64,000 nt of DNA from Ascaphus truei. Lineage: Eukaryota > Chordata > Amphibia > Anura > Ascaphidae. Every line of letters begins with the position of its first letter. Position 1 is the stretch's first letter. Below are positions 23,916-36,325 of this stretch, in pieces. The notes under the pieces are model-generated. The model did not search any database, was not told the DNA's origin, and was given only the letters and a program-made list of their open reading frames with translations. The position numbers and the translations under genes were made by a program. The stretch is from NCBI GenBank assembly GCA_036426205.1, contig CM071568.1:229496148-229560147 (forward strand). The letters are read 5' to 3'.

Positions 23916-24519
23916 TTAGAAGTTGCTGGAAAAAGAAGGCACACCTATACCCTGGAGTAGATGGACATTCCATAAGGAGTCCACACAAACGTGAGTTATT
24001 ATACTCTTGCTCATACACTCCTATTACTGTATATCCACTTCGATGTTTATGTGACTGGACACGAGTATGTGTTGATTCTCACCGCAGTGCAAGTGGAATC
24101 TGTACCAACTAGTCGAAATATTGTGGAAATCTGTTTAATATAACAGTGAAGAGACGTGGGTATATCAAGACATCCAAAAAGCGTATTTCACCAGTGGTTT
24201 TCATTCAATCAAGTTATGCTTATGGAAGCTTTTTGGTCTGGTGTTTGAGAGCATCACACAGCTGTCTCTATTATCCACTTGATGTAGCTAAACCTCTGTT
24301 TACTAATTCTCCTTAAAGAGATAGACTAATATATATGTGAGTCCCCTTCCACCTTACTTAATGATATACCTTAGTATACCAGATAGGATAAGTGATATAG
24401 GAAGAGTATATAATGTACACATTGGTCTAGTATGCCGGTTCCCAACCTTTCGCATTAAGAGGGCCCAGCAAATACACACAATAAAAGTGGAGGACCTGTT
24501 AATACTAGGGCTGATATAT
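23916..24519. other. Gene-free stretch
   Basis: No supported gene. Near 24433 GCCGGTTCCCAACCTTTCGC resembles one end of a hAT-type MITE, but no partner end was found. Confidence 0.3.
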
Positions 24520-25440
24520 ATTTTTTAAACTTTATTTATTCTGATCACACAGATACATAAAATATCATATTTCACAGTACAGCATTAATCATATCTTATA
24601 TTGGTACATGTACTACTTATACAGCTTTTGGTTATACAATACACTTAGTATAATTCATACCCATGACTGTTGCACCCAGCTCTTTGTCTATACTTAGCTT
24701 CCGATCTTGAAAATGCTTCATATCTGGTTGCGATCTGTTATTTTCTACTCTTTTTCTTTCGGCCCTATTTCTTCCTTCAGAAGGTACAAATTACCTTAGC
24801 ATTTTTGCTATATAGGAGATAGGACCAACTCCACATAAAACAGACATATACAATAACAAACACACAGATACCCTTTAAGTTCTCAGAAACCCCCCAAAAT
24901 TACCACAATATATATACAGTATATGTATATAAGTGTCAAAAGGAGTGCTACTGGGCGTGGCTACATGACCATAATATCGCAGGTCCTAAAACGAACTACT
25001 CCCTTCAATTAAAAAAAGGTTGACTCGAGGAGCCTTCTGGGAATTCTGGATTCCCCTGTATTGGGACAAATTGGGATATTTCACTATCTAGCACTAGCTG
25101 TTTCCTTATCATTCTCCATGCCTTTTTTGTATGGTGTATCAGTTAAGAATTGTTTATATAGGTTGGGAGTTTTGATTCTTTTGCGTGTAGTATTTCTATC
25201 GGGTTGTACCCCTCCATATATACTTTTTCCATTTCTGGGATGACAAACCCATTTGTATGGTTAACCCAATCTCTTATATATCTAATTAGGCAGGCCTGCC
25301 CATAATTCTTCACATCTGGCATGGATTTTCCACCCTCCAACTTATCCATTTGTAGTTTTCTGCCACTTATTCTCCCTTTCTTTCCTCCCCATATAAACCC
25401 TGTGAACATACTATGTACTTTCTGAACATTCACATTCAAT
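24520..25440 (-). mobile_element. L1-type LINE, 3' fragment
   Basis: The minus-strand frame at 25439-25143 matches the region of L1 ORF2 after the reverse transcriptase: FIWGGKKGRISGRKLQ, then EGGKSMPDVKNYGQA and LIRYIRDW. These are hallmark blocks of L1 C-terminal domains. The remainder down to about 24520 is decayed and ends in a T-rich plus-strand run, as expected for a reversed poly(A) tail. 5'-truncated and inactive. Confidence 0.75.
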
Positions 25441-27392
25441 TCCCTCTTTCATTCAAACCCTCCTTCTCACACTCCATCCACCTCTCACTCAATCCCCTGC
25501 CTCACATGTAATCCCCCTACCTCTCACTCAACCCCCTTCTCACATTCAGTCCTCCTTCCTCACACTCAACTCCCCTCCTCACACTCCATCCCCTGCCTCA
25601 CACTAACCCGCCTGCTCCCACTTAACCCCCCTCACATTAATTCCCCCTCCTCAGTCAATCCCCTTCCTTACAATCTATCACCATCCACACAATCAAGCCC
25701 CTCTCCTCACACTCAACCTCATCCTCCTCATACTCAATCCCCCTCCCTCTCACTCTCACTCATCTCCCCCTCCTCACATTAAATCCCCCTCCCTCTCACT
25801 CAATCCCCCTCACACTAAATCCACCCCTTTCACACTCAATCCATCCTCTCACTCAACCCCCTCCTCCTCACACTACACCCACCTTCCTCACACTCAACAC
25901 TCCCTCACTCAACCCCACTCCATGCATTCAATCCCCCCTCCTCACACTAAATCCCCCTCCTCACACTTAGCTCCTCTTCCTCACGTTCAACCCATCATCA
26001 CATTCAATCCCCCCTCTCATTCAACCCCCTCCTCAAACTAAACCCACCCTCTTCATACTCAATCCTCCCTCTCACTCAACCCCCTCCTCCTCAGACTGCA
26101 TCCACCTTCCTCTCACTCAACACTCCATCACTCAAACCCACTCCACCCATTAATTCCTCCTCCCTGTCACGCAATCCCCCTCTCTCACAGTCAATCCCCC
26201 TCCTCACACTAAAACTCCCCCCTCCCTGTCAACCCCCCTCACATTCATTCCCCTCCCTCTCACTCAATCCTCCTCCTTCACAGCCAATCCCAAACCTCAC
26301 AATAAATCACCTTCCTCACACTCAACCCTCTCCTCCTCACTCAACCTCATCCTCCTGATACTCAATCCCCCCTCCCTCTCAGTCAGCTCCCCTTCCTCAC
26401 ATTCAACCCCCCTCCTCACACTCCATCCACCCCTCCCTCACTTAATCTCTCTCTCACTCAACCCCCCTACTCACATTCAATCCCCCTCCCTCTCACTCAA
26501 TCCTCCACTCTCACAGTCAGTCCCCCTCCTCACACTAAACCACCCCTCACATTCATTCCCTCTCCTTCACAATCAATCCCCCTCCTCACAATCAATCCCC
26601 TCCTCACACTCAACCCCCTCTCCTCACATTCAACCCTCTCCTCCTCACACTCAACCGCATCCTCCTCAAAATCAAAGCCCTCCTCACAGTCAATGTTCCT
26701 CCTCACACTCAACCTCATCCTCATGACACTCAATCCCCCTCTCTCACTCAATCCCCCTCTTCATATTCAACCCTATCCTCCTCCTCATACTCAACCTCAT
26801 CCTCCTCACACTCAATCCCCTCCTCACAATCAATGCCCTATGTCACACTTAACCTCATCATCCTCACACTCAATCTCCCCTCACTCAGCTCCCCTTCCTC
26901 ACATTCATCTCCCCTCACTCAACCCCCTCCTCCTCAAACTGCATCCACCTTCCTCTCACTCAACACTCTCTCACTCAAACCCACTCCACGCATTCAACTC
27001 CTCCCTCTTACTCAATCCCCCTCCTCACACTCCATCCCCCCTCCTCACTCACACTCATCCTCCTCCCACTCAACCCACTCTCTCCCACTCAATTCCTCTT
27101 CTCACAATCAACCTCATTCTCTTCTCACTCAAACCCCTCCCTCTCACTCAACCACCCTCACTCACTCAATCCCCCTCCGTCTCTCAGTCTCCCTCACACT
27201 TAATACCCCCTTCCTCTCACTCAATACCCTCTCCCTCTTACTCAACTCCCCCTTCTCACATTCAATCCCCTTCCTCACACTCAATCACCCCACAACACAC
27301 ACACTCTATTAATCATCCCCCCCACACAATCAATCAATCAATCACCCCCCCACACACACAATCAATCACATACAATAAATCAATCACACACA
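25441..27392. repeat. CT/CA-rich tandem array (about 1.95 kb)
   Basis: Hundreds of imperfect units built on CTCACACTCAATCCCC, of about 10-16 bases, with variants (CTCACATTCAA, CTCCTCACAC). The right end grades into AATCAATCAATC and ACACAC runs. It abuts the L1 fragment, and expansion may have started beside it. The 314-codon Pro/Ser/Leu/His-rich frame at 26693-27637 is a product of the repeat. Confidence 0.95.
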
Positions 27393-29027
27393 CACCTTCC
27401 GAGAATCTTATCTTACTTGGGAGGGGGTCCTGGCCACATCGGAAGCTGAATCTGCAGTGCGGCAGAGTTCGACTTGCCACGTGGTTGGAAATCACTTCTG
27501 GTGCCGACCAGGGGACAGGCAGGGCAGAGGATGAGGAATTGGCCCAGGAGGGGTGCGGGAGCGCATCTGGGATCCTCCATGGACTAGTGACAATTCTGTT
27601 CGGTATGCGAAGCGCCACGTGGAGACTACTGGTCTAGTAGGAGCAAACACCTCAGACTCAGTGTCTCTCTCTTATTAATTATTTACTTTCGTACAAGGTA
27701 AAATAGCCTATATTTTTGAATGTCTATCATTTATGTTTGGGTTACGTGTTGCCAGCTGTGTTCCCTTGGACTGCTTCTAAATCCATTTGCTCTATTCAAT
27801 TTGGAGACGGATCGTGAGGTGGGTGACTATATGGGGGTGGCCGCACGGTCACTTGCACGCACACGCCGGCAAGCAGGAGAAGGAGACGGACAATATCGGA
27901 TGAGCAACTTCTTTGTAATGGATGCCCCACTTCCCCAAAAGAGTGTGAATACCTCTTAAATCCTTGCAAAATGTGACTAGCAGACTATCAGCTTTTTAAA
28001 ATGTTTTTTTTAAATAAATTGTATTACACCACCATGGGTGTTCTCTGTGCTTTCCTCTCTCTTTTTCTCAGCATTTATGAATGTTTGCTGATGGTGAATA
28101 AATTAAAGTAAGAGGTTTGTCTTGCTTTTACCTAAAGTACTCATGTGATAATAAAAAGCAAAGCAATCCATTTTATGACCATTCTTTCTTATGGTAGCAC
28201 TCTCTTATTTTAATTTTTTTACTTCCATTTTATTGTCATTAGAAGGGAATGGGAGGGAGCACCACCAGATAACAAAAATCCAAAGAGGGCAAACAATACG
28301 TATAACACGCTACATGAACACGAGGAGCAGAACCACAGAGGGTTTGGTCACTGTTTTCATTTGCTATTAACCTTTTATTGACTGTTGTGGTGGTGCTTAT
28401 TTGCAAGATGCTTTTTTGCAAGCTGTGTTCAGCCTTTACTGTACTATTGCCAACAGTGTCTTGTTGTACTTGAACTACTGGCATTGCTTTTAGTGGATTC
28501 TTGCTGCCCTGCTATTAGCTGTATTTAGCCTACACTGCATGATTGCTATCTATTTTCAGGAGTGTCTGATTTGACCAGTTTTAGGGAAAGGGAGGCTTAG
28601 GGAAGTACCTCTGGGACCTTTTGGACCAGGGGGAATGGGCCAGATGAAGAGGTAGTCCCTCGAAACGTCGCCCCCCTAGCATACTTTCCGTTCTCCGTTT
28701 TTTGTGTATATTCCTTGTGTTTCATGTTTTTTTTCCCTTTTCCTTTCCCCCCCCCCCCACCCCTCACTTTGTGACATGCCCATTTGTGACACTGGTTTCT
28801 GCAAACACATTTGATTTATTTCTGGTTTGTTTTATTATTAAATGTATTTTCTGCATTACAACTGTTTTCATCATTTAGCTATTAGACAGTGAGTGCTGGT
28901 ACTTACGTAGATATGTTAGTATTATACAGGGGAATAAGGGTCCCCTTTTGTTCCGTGCACCCTGCAATTGCATAAATTTAACACTATCAGTGTGCTGTCT
29001 ATCGTCCCCTTTTACCCTTAATACGTA
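27393..29027. other. No supported gene
   Basis: 27400-27640 is a GC-rich, apparently non-repeated patch. 27640-29020 is AT-rich and holds one hammerhead-like motif (28637-28673) and a 12-base C run near 28747. Confidence 0.4.
28637..28673 (+). ncRNA. Hammerhead-like three-way junction motif
   Basis: Closing stem GGGC (28637-28640), core CAGATGA (canonical CTGANGA, one change), an extra A, hairpin GAGG-TAGTC-CCTC (28649-28661), GAAA, self-complementary ACGT, one C at the expected cleavage position, and closing GCCC (28670-28673). Stems are perfect and differ in sequence from the other copies. The U-to-A core change would be expected to impair a hammerhead. Confidence 0.35.
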
Positions 29028-30171
29028 TGTAACGGGTATTCCCCCACCCACATGTCCATCATCACATTCCCCTCAGTCTCTTGAGTGTCCACAACAGTAA
29101 AGAAAGTGTGAGTGTGAGGGATAGCGCTTCCCTGTGTTGGGGCCCGGTGGTGCACTTAATGTATACTACCTCCCTGACCAGTCCTGGTCAGGAAAATCCT
29201 TGGAACTCAGCAACACCGCACAGTGATTCCACGGCGTGCTGCGCTGCTCTCTGCAGGAATGGATGCACACGCTGACTCCACAGGGAAGGGAATCTCCAGC
29301 CGGGATGATCCTTTATCACAGTCTCTGATACACGCTGTACTGACAGTCAGGTACTGTCAGACAGAAATCCTCTTGCTCTCTAAATTTGGTGAAGGAGTCC
29401 CTGTCCTAAGGCCGACCCTATACCATACAGCTTCCTCTGGTGTCATAGGGAACTGACTGGGCCCTGGGGTATACCTGTATCCTAGTCCCTGCACGCAGAA
29501 GAACTCTCCCTGTAGCTTCTGTCTGATCCCAGACTCTGGCAGCTCACCACATGCAACTGGCACTGGTGATATAACACACACTGAACAACTAGAAAGCAAC
29601 CCCCTTCTTTCTATGAGGGGCCTCTCACTGACAGCCAAATAACTGCTGTGGCTGCATTTCAAAGCCACACTGTATATTCTAGTCAGAGCACACAGCACGG
29701 CAGCTGTGCCACTGACTAGGCTTACACACACCTAAGGGCAGGGTCCCTATCTAAGGGGCCTTCCCTAAGAACTTACCCACTAACCTAGTGGGGAGTGGGG
29801 CCTACCTGGGACCTGGGGGTAACTTGGCCTAGTGTAAGAGCCTTGCTCCTTACACACTTCCTCCTCCTTCCTGCTCCCAGCTCCAACTGCCAAACGTGGT
29901 CCCTGCAACATTGTAGCCTTCCTCCAAAGGAGAAGCTGCAAAACTCTATTTGCTGGCTGGCTGCACGTGATGTGGGTGAAAGGGCAATCCCCAGAGGCTG
30001 CTGGGAATTGTAGTCCACTCAGGACCTCTGTAGCATTGGGACCGCGTGCGCTATCCTTACTGCGCCTATGCAAAGGTGTAATGGTCGCCGCTATGCGCAA
30101 CCTCTAGAGAGCCTTCCTGCCTCTCTGCCTTATCACAGGTGAACCGGGGAGCCAAAGGGGACCTGGCTACA
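29028..30171. mobile_element. Probable solo LTR, 1.14 kb
   Basis: It starts TGTAACGGGTATTCC and ends GGGGACCTGGCTACA. A 4-bp direct repeat CGTA flanks it (29024-29027 and 30172-30175), as for an LTR retroelement insertion. The interior is GC-richer than both flanks and lacks reverse transcriptase, protease or integrase frames, so it looks like the product of LTR-LTR recombination. The family and orientation are not established. A DNA element is less likely but not excluded because the ends are also weakly inverted. Confidence 0.5.
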
Positions 30172-31217
30172 CGTATAACATGTTATCATTAAGATATGAT
30201 TAATAAAGTAGCCTACGCAATAGCAATATTTAAACACTTTTGACTTAACGCCAAAGAGAATGTTTATATTGATCTTATTCGAATTTTAATTTCTCAACTT
30301 ATCAACTGGTCAATTATCCCAGGGCTATTTTACATGTATTTATCTATTTATCCAGGGGTTCCATACCTTATCAAAAAGTTTAACCGTATGTCTTCAACTA
30401 TTTTGTTGCTCTTCAGTTTTTCTTTGAAATAAATAAAAAATGTATTTAATCGCACAAATATTATTGTTAATATTATTTATCGGAGCAGCCAGATTTTTGG
30501 CAGTGGCCCTGTAAATACAATCGGCTAACGTAGGTGTTTTCACAGTTAAAAAAAAAACAAGTATAAAGTTCAAGCAACAATCCATACCCACTTTGGATTT
30601 CGTGTTTCACTGAGCATGTCCAATGCCATTGAACTTTATGAGATCACGATTCATTGGTGATTGACAATGAACAATATTTCCTTGCAATTATTAACCCCAA
30701 TCCAAATGATAACGGATCTAGCAAAAACCCCATCACCCAAGATATATTATATTCAAATTAATCAAAACCTAACCATTGGTTTAAAATATTTGATAACTAT
30801 ATTTGGGGGTTCAATAGGAGCTTGTTAGGTGTCCAGTATGTTTAACTATATTAGCTGATCAGTATGGTACATTTCCACATGTCTTTTATATAAAATTATG
30901 CATTTTATTACTTTTAACATCTAGTCTAAGCCCCTCCTGACCTGAAGCGAATACAAATGAATGATTATCTAGCCATTATTTGGCTGTGAAAATATATTTA
31001 TTCAGATATAACATTTGTCGACCATATCATCATGCTTCATTATATATATATATAATACATTCAGGGACCATTTAACACCTTAAGTCATAAATCGCATACT
31101 GTACAAGTGGGAGGGATAGGCTCTAGACACAAATACTGTCCATTCCAGGAGGCACTGTTTTTGCTTTATCCATTGTAACATCGCCGGAAGAAGAAGAGAT
31201 CAGTGTATATCTTGAAT

Positions 31218-31310
31218 CATCTATTATATATTCATATATATATATATATCAATATATATTTATATATTATATATATATATATATATATTATATACCGTAT
31301 ATATATTTCT
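31218..31310. repeat. AT/TA microsatellite
   Basis: Interrupted runs of alternating A and T over about 90 bases. Confidence 0.9.
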
Positions 31311-31530
31311 TGATTTGTCTCTGAAATACAAATATAGTTTTTTTTTTTGGTAATCAAAACAATGGTTAATGCAAAGATTTAAGCTACAGACAAAACATTT
31401 ATTATTGGGCTATTTTCATATCAGTCTCTTAACAATTAAAATAAAGTAATTCATCCTAAAATGAAAAATGACTAAATGTGTGCTGGAGCCCCTGTGTCAC
31501 AATGTAAATTCAAGAATTAAAAGAAGATCA

Positions 31531-31544
31531 GTTGCCATGGCAAC
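31531..31544. promoter_or_regulatory. Perfect RFX X-box palindrome
   Basis: GTTGCCATGGCAAC is an exact 14-bp palindrome that fits the RFX-family X-box consensus (two GTNRCC-type half-sites). X-boxes control ciliary and other genes. There is no promoter or gene beside it here, so a distal enhancer role or chance are both open. Confidence 0.4.
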
Positions 31545-32984
31545 AAGGGGACTCTTCTCAGGATCTCAATTACAAAGATGAATTTATTGTAGGGGAACAA
31601 AAACAGGTCCTATATGGGATTTGTCCTAACCCTCTTTTTTAACTAGATTTTTTTCAGAACCCCTGGAGATAGCTTTATAATTGCAAATTACTTTTTAATC
31701 TTAGCAATAAATAGTCTTTTAAAAACGAAGTAGATTGTATTGGTGACATTTACAGAACCTTACGCTCTCCTTACCATCTGTTCCACAAACATGTACGTGC
31801 ATTACTTATTTTCCCTCATCATTTTCCAATAACCTCTATCACCCCGAAGATGATACTTTGATGAGGTTTCTAATTACAAGTATACCATTAGTTTCTGGGT
31901 AAATTATTTTAAATGACCACTATCAAGTCCATATAAATAGCTTGGCAGATGGACATTTGAAACTTAGCCTGCGATAATACAGCTCTCCCACTGGCTATTT
32001 TGACACTAAATTGGCATCAAGAGAGTCATTTTAAATGTGTCTTTCTTAACATCATTTTATTAAAGTACATTTTTGTCTTGCACACCGCAGCAAATGGTAC
32101 AGTATGTGGAATGATTATGTGAAATCACGAGGAGTTATTTACAACACATATCTAAATATGTATCGACTTTACTGTCTTGCTGTCTGCTTTTCTCTACTAT
32201 TAATGGGCCATATACTATAAATCACCAGCTCCAAGCTGGCATTGACTTGATGTGCTATAGAAACATGGGCCAAATGTATGAATCTACTGTAAATAAATTG
32301 TCTTACAGATGCTAAATGACATCATTATTTAGTGGCATTATGTTAAAGCAACATACAACTCTGCTGTCCTCAAAAATAGACTATTTTATTGTTGTCAGTA
32401 TCCTTTAAATGGTTGCTGCTACTCTCTTGAAAGGGGCAGTGCCTTGTTGAGCTAAGTTGTACCAATACCTAGGACATTTAGGAAGTAAAATCTGTGCCTG
32501 ATACCCTTTCTTATCAAAATCTAACACTAATTTGTTTATAAAAACATGGTGAGCTGTCCCTTGGGAGGGGTTTGATTTCCTCTTACTAATCCCTTTAGTG
32601 TGATATCACTTTTCGTTCAGTAACAGTTTGTATAGTCAAAGCCCCCCCTTTTCTCCTTCGCCTTATATTTATTGGCTCTCCGATAAGGACAGGGTGGGAT
32701 GAGAGTAGAGGAAACACTTTAGTGATAAACACTCCCCAACTAGAGAACCACACTGAAATATATCTCATGCTTAATTTCCAAATCAATTAAGAAGCCATAT
32801 CTCTGCTTTAAGCAAGGTGACATGTTCAAGAAAGATTATAAAATGTACAGTATAAATAATTTATAAAAAGTGAGCCACAGACGAGTAAGAGGAGCAGGCT
32901 ATTCCTTTTTGCCAAGTGGACCATCCCTGGGTTAATTAGACAATGGAAGAGGAAGTGCATGGGTATGGGTATTTTGTGGACTTG

Positions 32985-33660
32985 GGGGAGGAATAACTGT
33001 GTAATTATAGACCTGTAAGCATAATATCAATAGTGCTGAAGCTACTTGAAGGTTTACAATGGGATAATATTCAGGAATATCTATCTAACAGATAAAATTA
33101 TTAGTAATAGTCATCATGGATTTATGAAGGATAGGTCATGCCAAACTAACCTTATTAGTTTCATTAAGGAGGTAAGTAGGTATTTATACCAGGGTAATGC
33201 AGTTGATGAGATCTACTTAGATTTCGCAAAGGCTTTTGACACAGTTCCATACCAGAGGTTAGTGTACAAAATAAAGCAAATTGGACTAGTTCAAAATATT
33301 TGCACCTGGATTGAAAACTGGTTGAAGGATAGACAACCGAGAGTTGTCGTAAATTTAACTTTTTCAGGTTGGGCTAAAGTTGTTAGTGGAGTACCTCAAG
33401 GCTTGGCACTGGGGCACCTGCTTTTTAACTTATTTATTAATGACATTGATGTTGACATAGAGAGCAACATCTCCATCTTTGTTGATGACACTGAATTGTG
33501 TAAGGTAGTAGAATCAGAGCAGGATGTAATTTATCTCCAGAAGGACTTGGAGAGACTGGAAACCTGGGTAGGTAAATGGCAGATCAGGTTTAATACAGAT
33601 AGATGTAAGGTTATGCATTAGGACAACAAGAAAAAACAGGCGACTTGCAAATTAGAAAAC
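32985..33660 (+). pseudogene. CR1-type LINE reverse transcriptase fragment
   Basis: The open frame 33046-33621 (191 codons) carries the central reverse transcriptase blocks of the CR1/Jockey group: HHGFMKDRSCQTNL near residue 23, YLDFAKAFDTVP near 57, VVSGVPQGLALGHLLF near 112 and ISIFVDDTELCKVV near 142. [12 protein letters not shown] has drifted to VPQGLALGHLLF, and the usual FADD reads FVDD. Just upstream, other frames give a decayed NYRP-type block. The 5' part and the 3' untranslated region are missing. Confidence 0.85.
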
Positions 33661-34599
33661 AAAATAATCGGGAGCGCAAATCATAAGTGAATGTGATATT
33701 ACCACAAAACACCCACAAATAAAGTGGATAATATGAAACACTAACCCAAAGGAACAGAAACTATTATGGTAAGATAACCCAGAATATGAGCTGGGTATTT
33801 AAAATGTATCCTTCTGTTTCCAGCAGGTTTGATTATCAGCAATGTGTTTTTGGTTGAATTTCAGTGAATCCTGTAATAAGCAGAAGGTAAGTGTTGTGTA
33901 TCTCAAATGAAACAGAGAGCAGAATATAGTGCAGATGGTTTAAAATTTTTATTTATCATTAAAAATAAAGTACATCTGAATGCGCCCTCACAATGTGTAA
34001 CAAAATGAAAAGCCTTTGTTTAGAGGTTTATACTCTAATCAGAGTCGCAGCTTGTCCGCTCTCCGTGACTGTAAACAGGATCCGCATCGTCATTTAAAGT
34101 TTGTTTCAGAATCCGCAATGTCACTTCCGGTTCTCAGAACTCTGATAGCAGGGAGATGACAACGGCCTTCCAAAAGGGCAGAGAATTGGACAAAAACTTT
34201 ATGCGTTTCGCTTAGTTCGCTTTGTCAGGAGTAGGAATAAGGGAGGTTCACAATATCCTTAAATACTATCTGATGCAGTCTGATTGGTTGATTGGCTCAA
34301 ACTTTGTTTCACTATTTGAGAGGTAATCAATATAACTCAAGTTGGTTAAAAAAGAGGTAGGACTAATGGAAATACAACAGAAATGTTAACAGAAAAAGGA
34401 AGATCTAATAGAACACATACTATATGAGGAAATAAAAAGTATTATATATGAAGATAGCCCAAAAGTGTGCTATCAAAATATCACATACAGATGACTGATC
34501 ATACAGATAATTTATATAATATAAAATACAAAATACAGTAATAGTACTATTATAACACATCATAGAAATTAATATAAACTACTCAAATCTAAATCGTTC
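33661..34599. repeat. Repeat-like segment with a degenerate GAAACGC motif
   Basis: No reading frame. On the minus strand near 34190-34235 it reads CTGACAAAGCG, then AAGCGAAACGCAT, a decayed relative of the hammerhead-like motif without clean stems. Nearby text (ATACTATCTGATGCAG, then TGATTGGTTGATTGGC) looks like dispersed-repeat sequence. Boundaries are unknown. Confidence 0.4.
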
Positions 34600-35210
34600 T
34601 TGGTCCATTATGGAGACAACATGGCTTAGAAGACTTATGTTTGTATTGTAGAAACTCTGGGCATTACCTAACTAGTTGCCCAACAAGCCTATGAGGTCTT
34701 CATCTGCTCAAGGTCCACAAAGATCGAATACCGTGAATGCCATTCATTCTGACCAGCTACAGTCTCTGTCACAACCCATATTTTTCACCACTCAAGATGA
34801 TAGCAACGTACCCATATGGCATCCCCACTTCCTTTTGACTATTATTCTTAAGGATGGTACTCGCTGCATCTCTACCACTGCTATGATCGACTCAGGTGTG
34901 GGGGAAAATTTCATGGCTCTTGAATTTGCCAAAGATAACTTTGTTTCGTCCAGCCCAAAATACTCTCCTATGGAAGTGTAGTCGTTGGTTCTTTACTAAG
35001 CTCTGGTCCTGTTACCCATGAAACTGGTAATATTGCCCTCATAGTGGAGCCTGGCCATCAAGAATAGATTTTTTTTTCAACCTCATTCCGTCACCTCAAT
35101 TTCCAGTTATTCTGGGTATTCCCTGGCTGCTGGTCCATAACCCTAAAATCAACTGGAAAACTAGAACTGTCACATTTCCCTCAGAACATTGTGTACTTTA
35201 TTGCTTGCCC
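34600..35210 (+). mobile_element. Ty3/Gypsy gag-protease fragment
   Basis: An intact CCHC zinc knuckle, CLYCRNSGHYLTSC (34638-34679), is followed after a frame change by an aspartic protease region. AMIDSGVGENFMA near 34884 carries the DSG catalytic motif. Around 35080-35140 an SYSGY-like/ILGIP-type block appears in another frame. This order, Gag knuckle then protease, is that of vertebrate Gypsy elements. There is no reverse transcriptase or integrase downstream. Frameshifts make it inactive. Confidence 0.75.
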
Positions 35211-36323
35211 TCAAAAGTGTCACCTGATAGAATGGCAACAAGCGTAATTTCCTCACCCATTCTGGTACACTACCACCACAATATCAATAATTATAGGACA
35301 TTTGTGACAAAAGAAATGCACCGTTGCACATTTTATTCATGCAGTGAAGGGGTAGGGGTATTCATATTAATTGTCTTCAGCAGAGAAGAACTATGAAATT
35401 GGGAACAATGAACTCATGCTATCAACTCCTCCTTTTCTGAGTGGAGATACCGCTTAGAAGGAGCCACTCAGATGGTTACTGTCCTTACTGATAATTGGAA
35501 CGTTCAATCACGATTCAACCTGCATATATTGTACAGTGTCACCGAAGAACAGAACAATTCATAGGGATCAAGAGTAATTATTCTGGTCTGAGCCAGCACA
35601 CACAACACAAATCACTGATTAGAGCTATACTCACTCCAAATCTGGGATACAGGGGAATCCTAGTAGTCCAAGATGCCTGTCGACACCAAAACGGCTTACC
35701 CAGTGCAGCTTCCACATCTATAGGGATTCAGAGCAGTGGTGGATGTAAGTTCCAGGCCAGCAAATTTTAATCTCCCACTTTAGAACAGCACACAGCCTTG
35801 TTTTCAGGTGTCTCCACAGTGTCCCAGAACACACACTTAGTCCCCCTGAACGCTAGTCCAGGAATGAACAGTGGAGCTCAGATCGGCTCTCCCTAGCAAA
35901 GTTTCCCTGTCTCCATAGGAAAACATGTAGAACAGAGCTGTGACCAATCACAGCGTGCATGCTGTGTGCTGGGCTAATCACAGCGTGAGGATTTGCTGTG
36001 TTGCACAATCTGGGCCGGGGCGTGATGGGGAGGCTGAGGCAAGGCAAGAGGGAATTACAAATTGGCCAATGAGACCATCTACTATGTAACTACTGTATGC
36101 AACAGCAACTACAGTACACATACCCAGCCCCTGTTCTCATCGGGAGATAGCAAGTTAGCACTGAACTGAGATAGGTGCCTCGCTGTCTGCGGAAGACAAT
36201 TTCTCTGCTTATCGGCTCAACATCTCCTAGATAGGAGGATTACCCATCCCTCTCCCCTTTGTCCTCAACCCCCTCATGGAACCAGTTAAACCCGGGTTCC
36301 TTGACGTGAAAGCTAGGTACGTT
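35211..36323. other. No supported gene
   Basis: Mixed sequence. At 35940-36000 ATCACAGCGTG occurs twice in tandem-like spacing. Some of this may be non-coding parts of the Gypsy element or an LTR, but no end was identified. Confidence 0.3.
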
Positions 36324-36325
36324 TA

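Larger units (their letters stand above)
30172..32984. other. Gene-free, apparently low-copy stretch
   Basis: 2.8 kb without supported genes or matches to the repeats in this window. It contains AT dinucleotide runs at 31218-31310 and an exact RFX-type palindrome at 31531-31544. 31400-32900 has complex sequence and is the most plausible place in the window for conserved regulatory DNA. Confidence 0.4.

Noticed and set aside
26693..27637. 314-codon open frame, Pro/Ser/Leu/His-rich
   Set aside because: It lies almost wholly in the CT-rich tandem array. The lack of stops reflects the repeat sequence, and a second frame (26833-27312) is equally open.
34190..34235. Fifth hammerhead-like site (minus strand)
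   Set aside because: Core reads CTGACAA and neither stem pairs cleanly; kept only as a decayed relative.
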